A stretch of DNA of 64,000 nt from positions 228,616,122 through 228,680,121 of the forward strand of contig OY998175.1 of NCBI GenBank assembly GCA_963921935.1, written 5' to 3'. Shown here one piece after another: positions 30,174 through 40,314 of this stretch (positions within the stretch are counted from its first letter, which is position 1; every line of letters starts with the position of its first letter). Made by a program: the position numbers and the translations under genes. The notes beneath the pieces are model-generated. The model worked only from the letters and a program-made list of their open reading frames with translations. It had not been told where the DNA came from and made no database searches. This stretch comes from Galeruca laticollis (lineage: Eukaryota > Arthropoda > Insecta > Coleoptera > Chrysomelidae).

Positions 30174-31091
30174 TTAACCCCTGTCTGATTTCCCCTGTGA
30201 CTGGAGTTCTTGAGTTACAGGAGTCTTGGGGCGCTTAGACGCACTGCGTACGTTCTCTAGCTGGCCACACTTCAGGCATTTGATTTTCTTCGGCTTCTTG
30301 TCTACCATACCTTTTAACGAGTTGACGATCTGGTCAAGTCTGTCATCGTCACCTTCTTCCTCTATGGTCATACCTTTGTTGTATCCCGTCGCCATCGTGG
30401 CTCCTTCATATTCAAGAGCAGCAGTCAATGCGTCGACTAATATTTTCGGATGGGCTAAACGAAGCGTCCTCTGCATATCGGGGTCACGTAAGCCATCAAT
30501 AAAGGCCTGGATGCCCAGACATTCCATCATGTGCTCTGGTGATGATGGATAAGCAAATCGAACTAGTCGGGTAATATCCACTTCATACTCTTGAAGGGAT
30601 TCGTCACGTTTCTGCCTTCGGTTCTTCAGCTGGGATTGGTACAAGTGCTCTAGACGTTCGTGGCCATATCGCATGTCCAACCTCTTCTTCAGCTGGTCGA
30701 AGTCATCCGTTTCTTCAAGCGGTATCGTCTGAAGTACATATAAGGCATCTCCCCGAAGCGCGATGGATAAATTCACTGCCTTCTCTCTATCGGACCAATT
30801 ATTCACTCTAGCGGCTGCTTCAAATTGTTTCACATAATTGGTCCACGACATTTTTCCATCGAACGTTGGGGCCTTGACTCTGGTGAAACTGTCAATATCA
30901 TCTGTCTTGGGTTGTATTTCTGGCTTGCAGATCTCGATCTTCTTTTCTTCTGCTGAAGTGTCTTGTGTTCTTAAATCGGCAATCTTTGTCTCTAACTCCT
31001 TGATTTTCTCGTCCATCCGATTTATCCGATTTTCCATCGTTGTCATCTTATTCTCCATATCTGATGTTATTTTCTCGTTCATCGTTGTCAT
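30174..31091 (-). CDS. gypsy Gag: coiled coil, capsid and damaged zinc knuckle (copy A)
   Basis: The frame starts with a heptad-rich coiled coil (ENKMTTMENRINRMDEKIKE). It is followed by capsid with VKAPTFDGKMSWTNYVKQFE and ALRGDALYVLQTIPLEETDD, then YQSQLKNRRQKRDESLQEYE and ECLGIQAFIDGLRDPDMQRT. The knuckle reads CLKCGQLENVRSASKRP, having lost His and the last Cys. It is in the same frame as the SAP segment at 31281-31493, with compensating small indels between. Gag forms the particle and binds RNA. Confidence 0.85.
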   Translation of the reverse strand: MTTMNEKITSDMENKMTTMENRINRMDEKIKELETKIADLRTQDTSAEEKKIEICKPEIQPKTDDIDSFTRVKAPTFDGKMSWTNYVKQFEAAARVNNWSDREKAVNLSIALRGDALYVLQTIPLEETDDFDQLKKRLDMRYGHERLEHLYQSQLKNRRQKRDESLQEYEVDITRLVRFAYPSSPEHMMECLGIQAFIDGLRDPDMQRTLRLAHPKILVDALTAALEYEGATMATGYNKGMTIEEEGDDDRLDQIVNSLKGMVDKKPKKIKCLKCGQLENVRSASKRPKTPVTQELQSQGKSDRG

Positions 31092-31280
31092 CTTATTCTC
31101 AATATCCGATTTTAGAGACGAAATTTTATCTCGACTTCAGCAGCAATGTCATTTTTCAATAATAAGATATCTGCAGAAATATCATTCTTCATAGCAGAAA
31201 TCTTCTCGTCCATATTAGTAGAAACATTGTCCATGTTAGCAGAAATATTGTTCTTCACGGTTGAAATCTCCTCGTCCATA

Positions 31281-31493
31281 TTAGCAGAAATCCTCTTCCA
31301 TGGCAGAAATTGACGAGATTAAGGTGGAAGCCTCGTCATTGAATAAAAATGATTCTGGATCAAAGCCGTAATTTTCCAGTGCCACTCTTAGTCTTTCTAC
31401 TAATTCACTTTTCTTACCGAACGTTTCCAACTCACGATCTTCCAATTCTGCCTTTAACTCTGTCAGTTTTAGGTCACTTAGTGTCTTGGCCAT
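31281..31493 (-). CDS. Gag N-terminus with SAP domain (copy A)
   Basis: From ATG at 31493, residues 5-40 form a SAP helix-turn-helix: LSDLKLTELKAELEDRELET and KKSELVERLRVAL. It is followed by DPESFLFNDEA. SAP domains bind AT-rich scaffold/matrix DNA in SAFB and related proteins. The extra DPE(S/T)-x-L-F phrase after the helices also occurs after the SAP domain of the SAFB-like pseudogene at 9560-10384. The frame shifts at about 31285 by a 2 bp loss relative to copy C, then enters the coiled coil. Confidence 0.85.
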   Translation of the reverse strand: MAKTLSDLKLTELKAELEDRELETFGKKSELVERLRVALENYGFDPESFLFNDEASTLISSISAMEEDFC

Positions 31494-31519
31494 TTTGATG
31501 TAGCCATTTATTTATATTA

Positions 31520-31536
31520 CCCCACACCTGACACCA
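31520..31536 (-). other. tRNA primer binding site (copy A)
   Basis: The minus strand reads TGGTGTCAGGTGTGGGG one base after the LTR end. It starts TGG as required for pairing with a tRNA CCA end and is close to the complement of a tRNA-Leu 3' end (CCCACTTCTGACACCA in animals). Confidence 0.7.
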
Positions 31537-31537
31537 A

Positions 31538-32035
31538 TGTAATGATTTTCTTATTTATTTAAACAGTAAACGGGCGGGATAAACTTCAAACACACGGTAT
31601 GGCTACTTACTAATTTATTTGAACACTAAACTACTCACTAACACTTAATTTATAAACACTTAACTATTCACTTAAATTTAATATATATATACATACAAAC
31701 TTAATTATTAATTTATATCGACACTGTTCGCTATTTCAGTGTATTCTTGTTTATTTGTCGAGATCACTTTATCAACTGCACTAACTCTCCGTGTTCGGTC
31801 CTTTATATACGAGTGCCTTTTTCACTAGATAATTCTAGATTGCGGCTTACACAAAAACAATTGGCTTTCTGGCATTTTCTAGATAAGACTGGTCATAAAA
31901 ATAATGTCTAGATAAGATAGTCACAATCGTAAACAATTCTAAGAAATTCCTGCGCGTACGCCATAATTTTAATTTTCATACCTGGCTTAGACAGAGTCGG
32001 TTTTAGGGACTATACCAGTGTGATGTTCCGTAACA
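31538..32035 (-). repeat. Copy A 5' LTR
   Basis: On the minus strand it begins TGTTACGGAACATCACACTG and ends GATTACA-like (AATCATTACA). It drives transcription of the element. A TATA-like TATATAAAGGACC box lies at about 31796-31808 of the minus strand. Target duplication ATAC follows at 32036. Confidence 0.92.
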
Positions 32036-32640
32036 ATACATTATAATCTTTCTACCCTTCAAATTTAAACTTGGCTTCACGTTTCCTTTGGAAGTTACAA
32101 TTTATTTTAGTTTAAAGGGTTACGTTTCAACCCTTGTTCCTCATCGTAAGCTAATTTCTTTTGAACAGTGCGTTCAATACATTATAATCCTTCTAGCCTC
32201 CAAATATTAACTTGGCTTCTCGTTTCCTTCGGAAGTTACAATTTATTTTAGTTTAAAGGGTTACGTTTCAACCCTTGTTCCTCATCGTAAGCTAATTTCT
32301 TTTGAACAGTGCGTTCAATACATTATAATCCTTCTAGCCTCCAAATATTAACTTGGCTTCTCGTTTCCTTCGGAAGTTACAATTTATTTTAGTTTAAAGG
32401 GTTACGTTTGAACCCCTGTTCCTCCTCGTAAGCTAATTTCCTTTGAACACTGCGTATAATACATTAGAATCCTTCTACCTTCCACAAATTACTTGGCTTC
32501 TCGTTTCCTTTGGAAGTTACCATTTATTTTACTTTTAGGGGTGACGTTTCAACCCTTGCTCCCCATCGTAAGCAAATTTCCTTTGAACTGTGTGTTCTTC
32601 TACCGTCCAAATATAAACTTGGCTTGGCGAAACACACTTA
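32036..32640. repeat. 140 bp tandem repeat, right part of the interrupted array
   Basis: GTTTCAACCC-type landmarks lie at about 32124, 32264, 32405 and 32546, a period of 140-141. The first unit resumes exactly where the left array stopped after allowing for the duplicated ATAC. Units have about 5-10% differences by eye. The array ends at about 32640. Confidence 0.9.
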
Positions 32641-33560
32641 GAGAATGGCTAATGTAGATAACAATTTACGACTCACTCTCAATGTTTGATTGCCAGATTT
32701 TAATGGAATTATCAGATTATCAGAAGTTTGGAATTTATTCAGATACTAATGGAAATTCAAAATTAGATGCCAGCACCAGAGTGGCGAATGTTCAAACTTG
32801 ACATATAGTACAATGTTATTTGTTTATACTTGAAGTTGTGAGTATTTCGAGTTTTATTACAAAATATTTTCAACTAAATCCCTAAAAACCATGATAGAAT
32901 GAATAGTGAACAGCAAAAAGTTGTTTAAACTTACTGGAATGGAAATAGTCTTCCTTGACGGAATGGAGGGAACATACTTTCATATATTTAGACACGGGTT
33001 TTCCAATTATAAGAGCATTTATCCAAGCCTGTCATCTGTCTATAGACCCTCTCAATTCTAGATTATTCTCATAGATAACATTTTGATTATTCTGAACCAG
33101 AACTTTTCTAGTTTAAAAAATTGATACCAGAGAGAGTATTCGTTATTTTGAATTCTCAATTGTGGCTGTCGATAGATTGTTACAAGAAGGTACTCAAAAT
33201 GAAGGGATTGTGGATATAGACATGTTCAATGTGTTGTGATTATATAGCACTTCAGGCCAAGAAGACCCGTGGCTTGGTATTGAGAACCTGCGTGGCCTTG
33301 GTGATTGGACACTAGCGCTCATGGTGGCGAAATTTATTGTAGTATGTGAGAGAAATTGAATTTTATAGTGGAATACCTATAAAATATAAAGTAATCTAAA
33401 GGTAAAAAATGGCAAATGTAATAATTAGTAATAGTTTTCAAAACATTATTGTCTCAGATTTACGAACTATCACTTTATCCCTCTACGAATGTATTTAAAT
33501 CAAAACATATAATTTTTAGTTGAATGTTTTTGATTAAGAGTGATGGTGTTTCTTGTATGT
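32641..33560. other. No gene recognised
   Basis: No credible frame or repeat. The right part may include the 3' UTR of the LINE fragment that follows on the minus strand. Confidence 0.4.
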
Positions 33561-33564
33561 TTCC

Positions 33565-34285
33565 TTTACTACGCTAAAATATAATTTTTTTGTCCTCTGT
33601 GCTGATTTAGGCAGTACTTTGTGAATAATCTACATAAGGATTCCTCTGTCAACCCCATCAATTTTAGATACCTATTAAGCTCACATTGTCCTATTAACAG
33701 ACCCACAACAGCTTCGACCGCTTTCCCGCCTGATGTGAATTTTGGTGAATGGTCTGACGAATTCCTCCACCATATCCTAGAATTATACTCCACCCTTTTT
33801 TTAGTGGCTGCCTTTGTCACTGATTTTGCAACGCCGCAGAAGGGTTCCGTTCCAACGAATGACGCAGTTTGCTTAGCCATTTCGTCGGCCTTTTCGTTAC
33901 CCTTATGACTCTAGTGCCCCAGTACCCAGGCCACCGTGACTTTACGGTCGCCCAGCATGTTTAGAGCACACACACACAATCCAATACTAGCATAGAATTG
34001 ACCTCTACAGAATCGAGTGCCTTTAGAGCTGCTTGTGTTTGTGAAGATAGCAATTGGATTTCTTCCACGCAGTTGTGGATCGCCGTCATTTCCACTTGGA
34101 AAATCGTGACGTCTTTTGTTAGGTTTACTGCGAAAGCTACCCCTTATTTTAGCCCCACTACTACTGCTCCTACGCCTTCTGATGATTTTGAGCCGTCCGT
34201 GTACCAAATAGCTTCCGCCGCTACCTTGATTGAAGCGACAGTAGATATACTAAGTTGGTCCTGGCGCATTTCTGGCCCATCTTAG
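33565..34285 (-). pseudogene. LINE RNase H domain and C-terminal zinc region, decayed
   Basis: The minus strand reads IAIFTNTSSSKG (third RNase H strand with catalytic Asp mutated to Asn), CVCALNMLGDRKVTVAWVLG, H-x-GNEKADEMAKQT and TEPFCGVAKSVTKAATKK. It ends LMGLTEESLCRLFTKYC. WVPGH-x-GNExAD is the terminal block of LINE RNase H domains, and the Leu-Cys-x-x-C end belongs to the R1/I-type C-terminus. Several frame breaks occur. RT and endonuclease are absent. Confidence 0.65.
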
Positions 34286-34494
34286 CTCACTATTTCCAAT
34301 TTTCGCCACAAGATGGCGCAGGCGGGCGATTCGGGGTGCTGGTGACGTCATATAGGTAAGAAAACCACATTACTTTACTTTCAACGAAGCAGTTTCCACG
34401 ACCCCCACCCCATCTTCCCACACCTTTCTACGATGGTATGAATATAGGTCAAATTTTAAGGCTTTAGTATTCGACGATCGTTGGAACTGTTAAG

Positions 34495-35420
34495 ATGGCA
34501 AGCTCCAAAATGTTTAGTGTTTCCCAGCTTTACGGTAAGAAAGTTAAGCCGACCGATGAGAGATTTGGATTGTGGCTCCTTTTGGAAAATTTGGAAGGCA
34601 ACAATCTTATTACATATATTGGAAATATTAAATACACGGAAGGCGAACACCCGCTGGAAGATGGACTTATACCAATTACAGAGTCATTTTGTGACAACAT
34701 AATGCTTGTAAAGGTATGCGGCTTAGAGGACTGCGATGGAAATTCGAAACTTGTTAAAAAATAAATATGTGGTTCTTTTAATAGTTATATACGTGGAAAG
34801 TTAAAACTAAGCTGCCTTTCCTCTTACTAAGTAACAACCCGCTTGCCATTGAAACAAGAGAAGTAGTCGGAGAAGATTTGGAAATTATTAAAAGGAAGCA
34901 TAAAGAACCTGTGTGCATTCCATACAAAGTAGAATTGGCGGACGTTAAACTCGACAGGCTACTTAAAGAAATACCAAATTTATTGGAGCAACTCCGGAAG
35001 GAAGATTACTACCTAATGGACTTAGACATAACGCAGGATTTTGCAGGAGTTTTTAACAAAAAGGAAATGATTGATTATTTAACAAACAACTTTAACTTTT
35101 GCATCCAAGGAGTACAAGGAAAGGTGCAACGTTATTGTAAACAATGATAAAACAGTTGGTATAGATTGCCTTACGTTGCTCACATCTAATGCAAGGGTTA
35201 AAATATACAACAAATTTATTTGTCAAATAACCAGTCCTGGTGTTAACAAGAGCATTGGCAACCATATAATAGATTTCGTCAACTGCCCAGATGCAAGATT
35301 AAAGGAAACTTTCTCTTCTGCATTAGCCAAGAAGCATGGTATTACCAGATTATAAGCTACGATATATAACTACCCAATTGGAAATTTCCATGGAGAAAGC
35401 TACTTTCAAAAAATTTTATA
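34495..35420 (+). pseudogene. Decayed gene of unknown family, faintly like a rolling-circle Rep
   Basis: From ATG at 34495 the first frame reads MASSKMFSVSQLYGKK and NLEGNNLITYIGNIKYTEGE. A shift at about 34765 leads to NNPLAIETREVVGEDLEIIK (about 34830) and YYLMDLDITQDFAGVFNKKE. A second shift at about 35115 leads to NDKTVGIDCLTLLTSNARVK then IYNKF, NHIIDFVNCPDARLKETF and KKHGITRL-x-ATIYNYPIG. All three parts look like one protein. The combination of D-x-D-I-T, R-x-x-I-Y-N-K and T-R-L-x-A-x-I resembles Rep_trans-type replication initiators, but this is a weak analogy. I do not recognise the family with certainty. Confidence 0.45.
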
Positions 35421-37350
35421 GCAGAAGAATTTTAGTGTGAATGCCCATTTTGACCATTGTTATTTCATACGATTAAAAATAGTTTTTTCGATACTAAGTA
35501 GCTGCGACAATAAATTTGACGGAGACTTCGTATTGTTTATTTATTGACAGCAGTCAAAACATGTAGCGATTTCGTCAAGCTTTGGTACCCCACTTTGGTC
35601 TATCAAATACATACCAATCGATTTCGTTTCGAAAAACGATGACGTCAAGCTAACTTTGGTTGGTCTATCAAATCACATACCGAGATCTGCAGCACGGTTA
35701 CTGAAATTGGTAGCTTTCTATCCTTGTCTAAAGTAGTTTTTGTCTTGTTTGTAAACAAACAAAGTCGTTGAAACGAATCGCCAATATTCTAAAATACTTT
35801 AAGTTTTGTCTGTTTTTTTCTTTTTTTTTGTCAAGTAATAATGGAATCTGTCGATTTTATTATAAATGGCAAGAAGCTTTTTTTGGATTTTTGCTATATA
35901 TATATATATATATATATATAAATTATAATGTATTATAGTGTAGAGAGTATTTTATTTGTCTACGTTGTTGTAATATTATGGGAAATATTTTAATTTTAAG
36001 TTTATTAGGTTACGCCACTGGAAATGTATTACTGGTTGTCTAATTAAAACAGAGCAGAATGATTCCCAAATTTAATACAAAAGAATACATACATTCCTTC
36101 TCATTCCAAGGTGATAAGTCAAATAAAGAAAGTTATATTATGATGTGAATACGATTCTTAGACTAAAATATTACTTGATGATTTGATAGTTAACCTCACA
36201 TTAATCTGATTTATGAAAATATTTTTAAGAATAAAAGAATGCATAGTGAAAAAGTTTTATTAGATGTTTATTATATGAAGAAAGATTGGTGTAATTCGTT
36301 AAGTATTTTAAAGGTGATGAAAGATTTATTTAGTTATTAATAATATGGTTTCAAATCATCAAGAGTTCAAAGATACCTCTGAAGTGAATATCTGCTATAC
36401 AGGTGAGCTAATTACTATTTATGATGCTAGGATTAAATTGAATAAGTTTTTATTGTTACATTTGAAAACGTTCAGACACACGCGAGTTTGTGAATTCAAG
36501 TTTTTCAAATGTTTATGGGATGGTTGTTTTAGAAATTATAACGAAAATAGGTACTTATCGGTATTCTGTGTATTCTGAAGATTCCATAATTACATTCCAC
36601 GAATTGTTCTTGACGGCATCTCCATTCCTGGTATCACCTAGAAGTTTCTTTCAAAACTTTTAGTTACAATTTTCCAATATTGTAAAGTTTTTTTATTGTT
36701 AATTTCTATTTTAAAGTTCTCAAAATTTCTATCTTTCCGCTTTCTTTCAAAATTCAAATCCATCTCCTCAAATTGTTTTTCTCACACTGGTTGTCACGTC
36801 CGTTGCTATGTCACTTGTTTTTATAAAATAAATAAATAATAGGTATATCAGGTCAGGGTCTCGATTTCCGTATTGTTATGACATTATTCATTTTCATTTG
36901 CGCGCACTGTTAAAAATAATTATATGTACAGTTTTTTATGACAATTGGTCTTTTCATTTATAATTAACGACAATTTCAAATTGTTAGAGTTCTTTATTTG
37001 ATTTATTTTTTGATATTGTTTTTATAACATTTGTAAGGTTTTGATTTATTCATGACAAGAATGTGTTATTACTTATATTGTGGTATTAAATTTTGAATGT
37101 TTAACTCTCCCTTTTGTTAATTATATTTCTATTAAAAGTGAAGCACCAATTACCTATAAAAATGATTCGTTTATTTCAATTGATGGGACCTTTTTGACTC
37201 AGGTATTTATGTATCTTTCTATTTACCTACACTCAGGGAGTATGTGTGATCGTGCCACTTTTAACAACCTTTAACAGATCAGTTCAGATTAGATGTAAAA
37301 GAGAAATTACTTGTTACTTGTTAGATAATTATTTTTATATTAAATTGAAC
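35421..37350. other. AT-rich region without a recognised gene
   Basis: Includes a (TA)n microsatellite at 35899-35921 and a short direct repeat (ACTTTGGT...TCTATCAAAT...CATACC at about 35593 and 35655). The frame at 36345-36578 matches nothing I know. Confidence 0.5.
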
Positions 37351-37355
37351 TTTAA

Positions 37356-37430
37356 CACGTTCAGTGCGCATGACGCCGATCGGCGTTATAGTGGTTGAAT
37401 ACGCAGTGCGCACGACGCCGAACGGCGTGA
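37356..37430 (+). repeat. piggyBac left end: TIR and sub-terminal palindromes
   Basis: After the TIR CACGTTCAGTGCGCA comes TGACGCCGATCGGCGTTATA (about 37370), containing the perfect 14 bp palindrome ACGCCGATCGGCGT. A second copy, GCGCACGACGCCGAACGGCG, lies about 38 bp on. Both share the GTGCGCA(T/C)GACGCCGA core, likely a transposase binding site. Confidence 0.8.
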
Positions 37431-37571
37431 CTGATATACCTACATGAAAACGGTCATTGTGATTTTAGCATTGAAGTTAAACTCACGTATATTTGTCAGT
37501 GTGGTATTAAAGGTTAGAAATTGTATAATTTTTGTGCAGTATTCTATTCTGCTATTTATTACGAGATAGAG

Positions 37572-39362
37572 ATGGATAGAAGTGAACCAGGTCCCTCTAA
37601 CATTAAAAAATCTAAATTAACTTATAAAAACCCAAAGAGACTGACAGAGGAGGAGCTATTGGCTACTTTGCAATACAGTGATGATGGGAATGATTACGAT
37701 GTAGTCGAATCGAGTGATGATAATTTTGAAATAGAATCGGATTCTGAATGGGAGGAGGACGTCGACGTAGATGACACAGGTACAATAAATTATAGATATA
37801 TTTACAAAATTTATATTATTTATCATAAACTTTTTGTAGATATAGTTGAGGAAGTGCTCAGGACAGTACAAGACGTTGCAAATAATGAACACGAGAACAT
37901 TTCGGAACCAAAGTGGACTGATGGTCCCGGCGAAATGAAAACGTTTCCATTTACAAAAACAAATCAACTACTAATACCTATACCTGATGGTAATAAACCT
38001 ATTGACTACTTTCGACTATTATTGAACAATGAAATACTCACGTTGATCGTAACTGAAACAAATCGGTATGCCGAAGAGATCTTTTGTGGGGAAGGAACTA
38101 CAGTAAACTCCAGAATTACCCGATGGAAAGCACTTGACAAAGATGAATTACTAACCTTTATAGGTCTGGTACTGTATATGGGGACTATAAAAGTCAACCG
38201 TATACAAGACTATTGGAAGAAGCACCCCTTATTTCATTTGACTTGTTTTTCGGCATTTATGGGCAGAGATCGTTTCTTAGTGATAATGAGATGCTTACAT
38301 TTTTCGAAAAACCAAACTCACAGAGAAAATGCACAAGACAGGCTAATGAAAATTAGGCCAATGATGGATTTTTTTAATAATATGATGGAATCCATTTATT
38401 ATCCAGGAAAGGAACTATCTCTGGATGAATCAATGGTTTTATTTCGTGGACGGTTAGTTTTTCGTCAATATATAAAAAACAAAAGGCACAAATATGGTAT
38501 CAAACTCTATATGTTGACGGAACCTAGCGGGCTCGTTTTGAAATCGTTGATTTATACAGGGGCACTAGACGACATGGGAGGAAAAGGTCATACAACCAAA
38601 GTCGTTTTAGAATTAACGAAAAATTATCTTGACTCGGGCCATTCCATTTATATGGATAATTTTTATAACTCATTCGAATTGGCTAGGCAACTAACGTTTC
38701 GTCGAACATACTGTAGCGGTACCCTGAATGCGAAAAGAAAACATAATCCTGTAAATGTTGTGAACAAAAAATTGAAAAAAGGAGAGTTTACCGTGTCACA
38801 TTGTCAAAATGTCACAATTGGAAAATGGCGCGATAACCGAGAGGTGTTATACATTTCAAACGAACATAACGCAGAAATGGTGGAGTATGTTGACAAGAGG
38901 GGGCGAGAAAGAACAAAACCGGCTGCAATTTTTTATTATAACAAGCATATGGGTGGTGTTGATCGTCAGGATCAATTAAATGCGTATTACCCTAGTCAAC
39001 GAAAAACTTTAAGATGGTACAAAAAATTAGGAATCCATTATATCCAGTTGATACTCCTCAATTCCTATTTATTGTACCAAAAATATTCTGGTCATAAAAT
39101 GTCTCTATACGATTTTCGACTATCAGTTTTGTGTAGTCTTCTAAAGGTAGAAGAAGAACCCAAAACAAATCCATCAATGAAGCGGAAGAGACATGTGCTG
39201 ACAAAAATTTCTTCGAAAGGTAACGACGGAAGAACTAAGAGGAAACGTTGCAAGGTATGTTCTCAACAAAACATACGGAAAGATACTATATACCATTGCG
39301 AAATTTGCCTCAGTCAGCCAGGATTCTGCGTAGAATGTTTCGACAACGAACATGCGGAATAG
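37572..39362 (+). CDS. piggyBac transposase with one small intron
   Basis: From ATG 37572 the frame stays open to 39362. The N-terminus is acidic (SSDDNFEIESDSEWEEDVDV). A likely intron of 60 bp (37780-37839, CAG|GTACAA...TTTTTGTAG|AT) has a length divisible by three, so the unspliced frame also stays open. The catalytic residues are all present: LSLDESMVLFRGR, HSIYMDNFYNS, and MGGVDRQDQLNAYY with its two Asp. The C-terminus is a cysteine-rich zinc domain (RCKVCSQQ, YHCEICLSQPGFCVECF) that in this family binds the element ends. About 576 residues when spliced, close to the family norm. An in-frame ATG-less upstream extension to 37521 is not needed. It cuts and pastes the element at TTAA. Confidence 0.92.
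   Translation: MDRSEPGPSNIKKSKLTYKNPKRLTEEELLATLQYSDDGNDYDVVESSDDNFEIESDSEWEEDVDVDDTGTINYRYIYKIYIIYHKLFVDIVEEVLRTVQDVANNEHENISEPKWTDGPGEMKTFPFTKTNQLLIPIPDGNKPIDYFRLLLNNEILTLIVTETNRYAEEIFCGEGTTVNSRITRWKALDKDELLTFIGLVLYMGTIKVNRIQDYWKKHPLFHLTCFSAFMGRDRFLVIMRCLHFSKNQTHRENAQDRLMKIRPMMDFFNNMMESIYYPGKELSLDESMVLFRGRLVFRQYIKNKRHKYGIKLYMLTEPSGLVLKSLIYTGALDDMGGKGHTTKVVLELTKNYLDSGHSIYMDNFYNSFELARQLTFRRTYCSGTLNAKRKHNPVNVVNKKLKKGEFTVSHCQNVTIGKWRDNREVLYISNEHNAEMVEYVDKRGRERTKPAAIFYYNKHMGGVDRQDQLNAYYPSQRKTLRWYKKLGIHYIQLILLNSYLLYQKYSGHKMSLYDFRLSVLCSLLKVEEEPKTNPSMKRKRHVLTKISSKGNDGRTKRKRCKVCSQQNIRKDTIYHCEICLSQPGFCVECFDNEHAE
37780..37839 (+). other. Probable 60 bp intron in piggyBac transposase
   Basis: Splice donor CAG|GTACAA and acceptor CTTTTTGTAG flank a very AT-rich segment whose translation (YRYIYKIYIIYHK) is out of character for the acidic N-terminus around it. 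The length suits insect short introns. Confidence 0.65.
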
Positions 39363-39619
39363 ATTTTTCGTTACTTTGTTTTATAGTATTTGCAATCAGT
39401 TTTGTTTTATATGTTTTTACGTAAGTTTTGTGCTTTTTTTAAATATTTTTTACGCGAATGCTACTATTTCAGTTACCTTTCTTTGTCGGAGAGATATTTG
39501 TATTTCGTTTTTATAATAAAACTATTTTCATTCACGTTGATGCTTTACTTGTCTTGTATTATCTCACAGCGGATAGGTACATTCTATATACCTTTTTTCT
39601 TATAAAATAATCTAAAAAT

Positions 39620-39838
39620 TTTCTGACTCCGATCGGCGTCGGTGAGCATCAAGCAAAAAATTTTTAATCAGGTGCGCATGACGCCGATCGGAGTCACGCG
39701 TCAAAAACAGATGAGCGTTATCATATATTTGATGTCACACACAAAAACTGAATTCTGACGTTAAATTGCGTCACATTCACCAAGAAAACCAGTACCGCTC
39801 CTGGCATACCTCACAATGTAAACTGAGCAGTGAAAGTG
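39620..39838 (-). repeat. piggyBac right end: sub-terminal palindromes and TIR
   Basis: GACTCCGATCGGCGTCGGTG at about 39626 and GTGCGCATGACGCCGATCGG at about 39671 match the left sub-terminal motif. The terminal CTGAGCAGTGAAAGTG pairs with the left TIR and is followed by TTAA. Confidence 0.8.
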
Positions 39839-39960
39839 TTAACAAATATATACATTTGTGGTAGGAATGAAACTGTTCCACGATAACTTGACATATTTTG
39901 ATATAACTTAAAATATTCTGAAATTTGTTTTTTCTTTGATAAGAAACTTACTTTGCTAAT

Positions 39961-39967
39961 TGTGTTG

Positions 39968-40024
<57 letters not shown>
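39961..40024. repeat. (TA)n microsatellite
   Basis: About 55 bp of uninterrupted TA. It borders the left end of the inverted Penelope pair. Confidence 0.95.
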
Positions 40025-40029
<5 letters not shown>

Positions 40030-40090
40030 TTTTCCATTTTTCGTGGGCATCAGGTTAATAGTAAACACAGTATCAGTTTATGTTTTAATT

Positions 40091-40130
40091 TGACGTTTCG
40101 CTCCTTCAATTTGGAGCATTTTCAAAAACT
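40091..40130 (-). ncRNA. Degenerate hammerhead-like motif, left Penelope end
   Basis: The minus strand has a strong stem II GCTCC...GGAGC followed by GAAACGTC, but the CUGANGA box reads TTGAAAA. Structure partly kept, core altered; probably inactive. Confidence 0.35.
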
Positions 40131-40314
40131 TCACATATCGATGTTTTACAATAAAATGAACAAGTTTAAACGATTAAAATTGAATGTAGACATACAGGCG
40201 ATAAAAACTGGTAGTTAATAAAATAATTTCAAAAACAAATAAAATCGAAAGTACATGCTTCAGAAACAATTCATTTACAGTATACAGGGGACAGTCAAAT
40301 GGTTGATGTTATTA

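Larger units (their letters stand above)
27588..32035 (-). mobile_element. gypsy family element copy A, internally deleted, with both LTRs
   Basis: Two ~497 bp LTRs (27588-28084 and 31538-32035) flank a minus-strand body: PBS, gag with SAP domain, integrase, macrodomain-CCCH module and polypurine tract. The 4 bp target duplication ATAC lies at 27584-27587 and 32036-32039. Protease, RT and RNase H are missing: gag joins directly to the spacer before integrase at about 30170. Compared with copy C about 2.1 kb has been lost. It is therefore non-autonomous. It sits inside the 140 bp repeat array. Confidence 0.93.
37356..39838 (+). mobile_element. piggyBac transposon, apparently complete
   Basis: The element is bounded by TTAA at 37352-37355 and 39839-39842, the piggyBac target duplication. 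The ends are inverted: left CACGTTCAGTGCGCA, right complement CACTTTCACTGCTCA. One open transposase gene fills the interior. Sub-terminal palindromes of the type ACGCCGATCGGCGT lie near both ends. Ends, target site and coding region all look intact, so this is the youngest DNA transposon in the window. Confidence 0.93.

Noticed and set aside
30838..31194. 118-codon plus-strand hydrophobic frame
   Set aside because: Antisense of the Gag coiled coil; not a membrane protein.
37656..37967. 103-codon minus-strand frame
   Set aside because: Antisense of the piggyBac N-terminus and intron.
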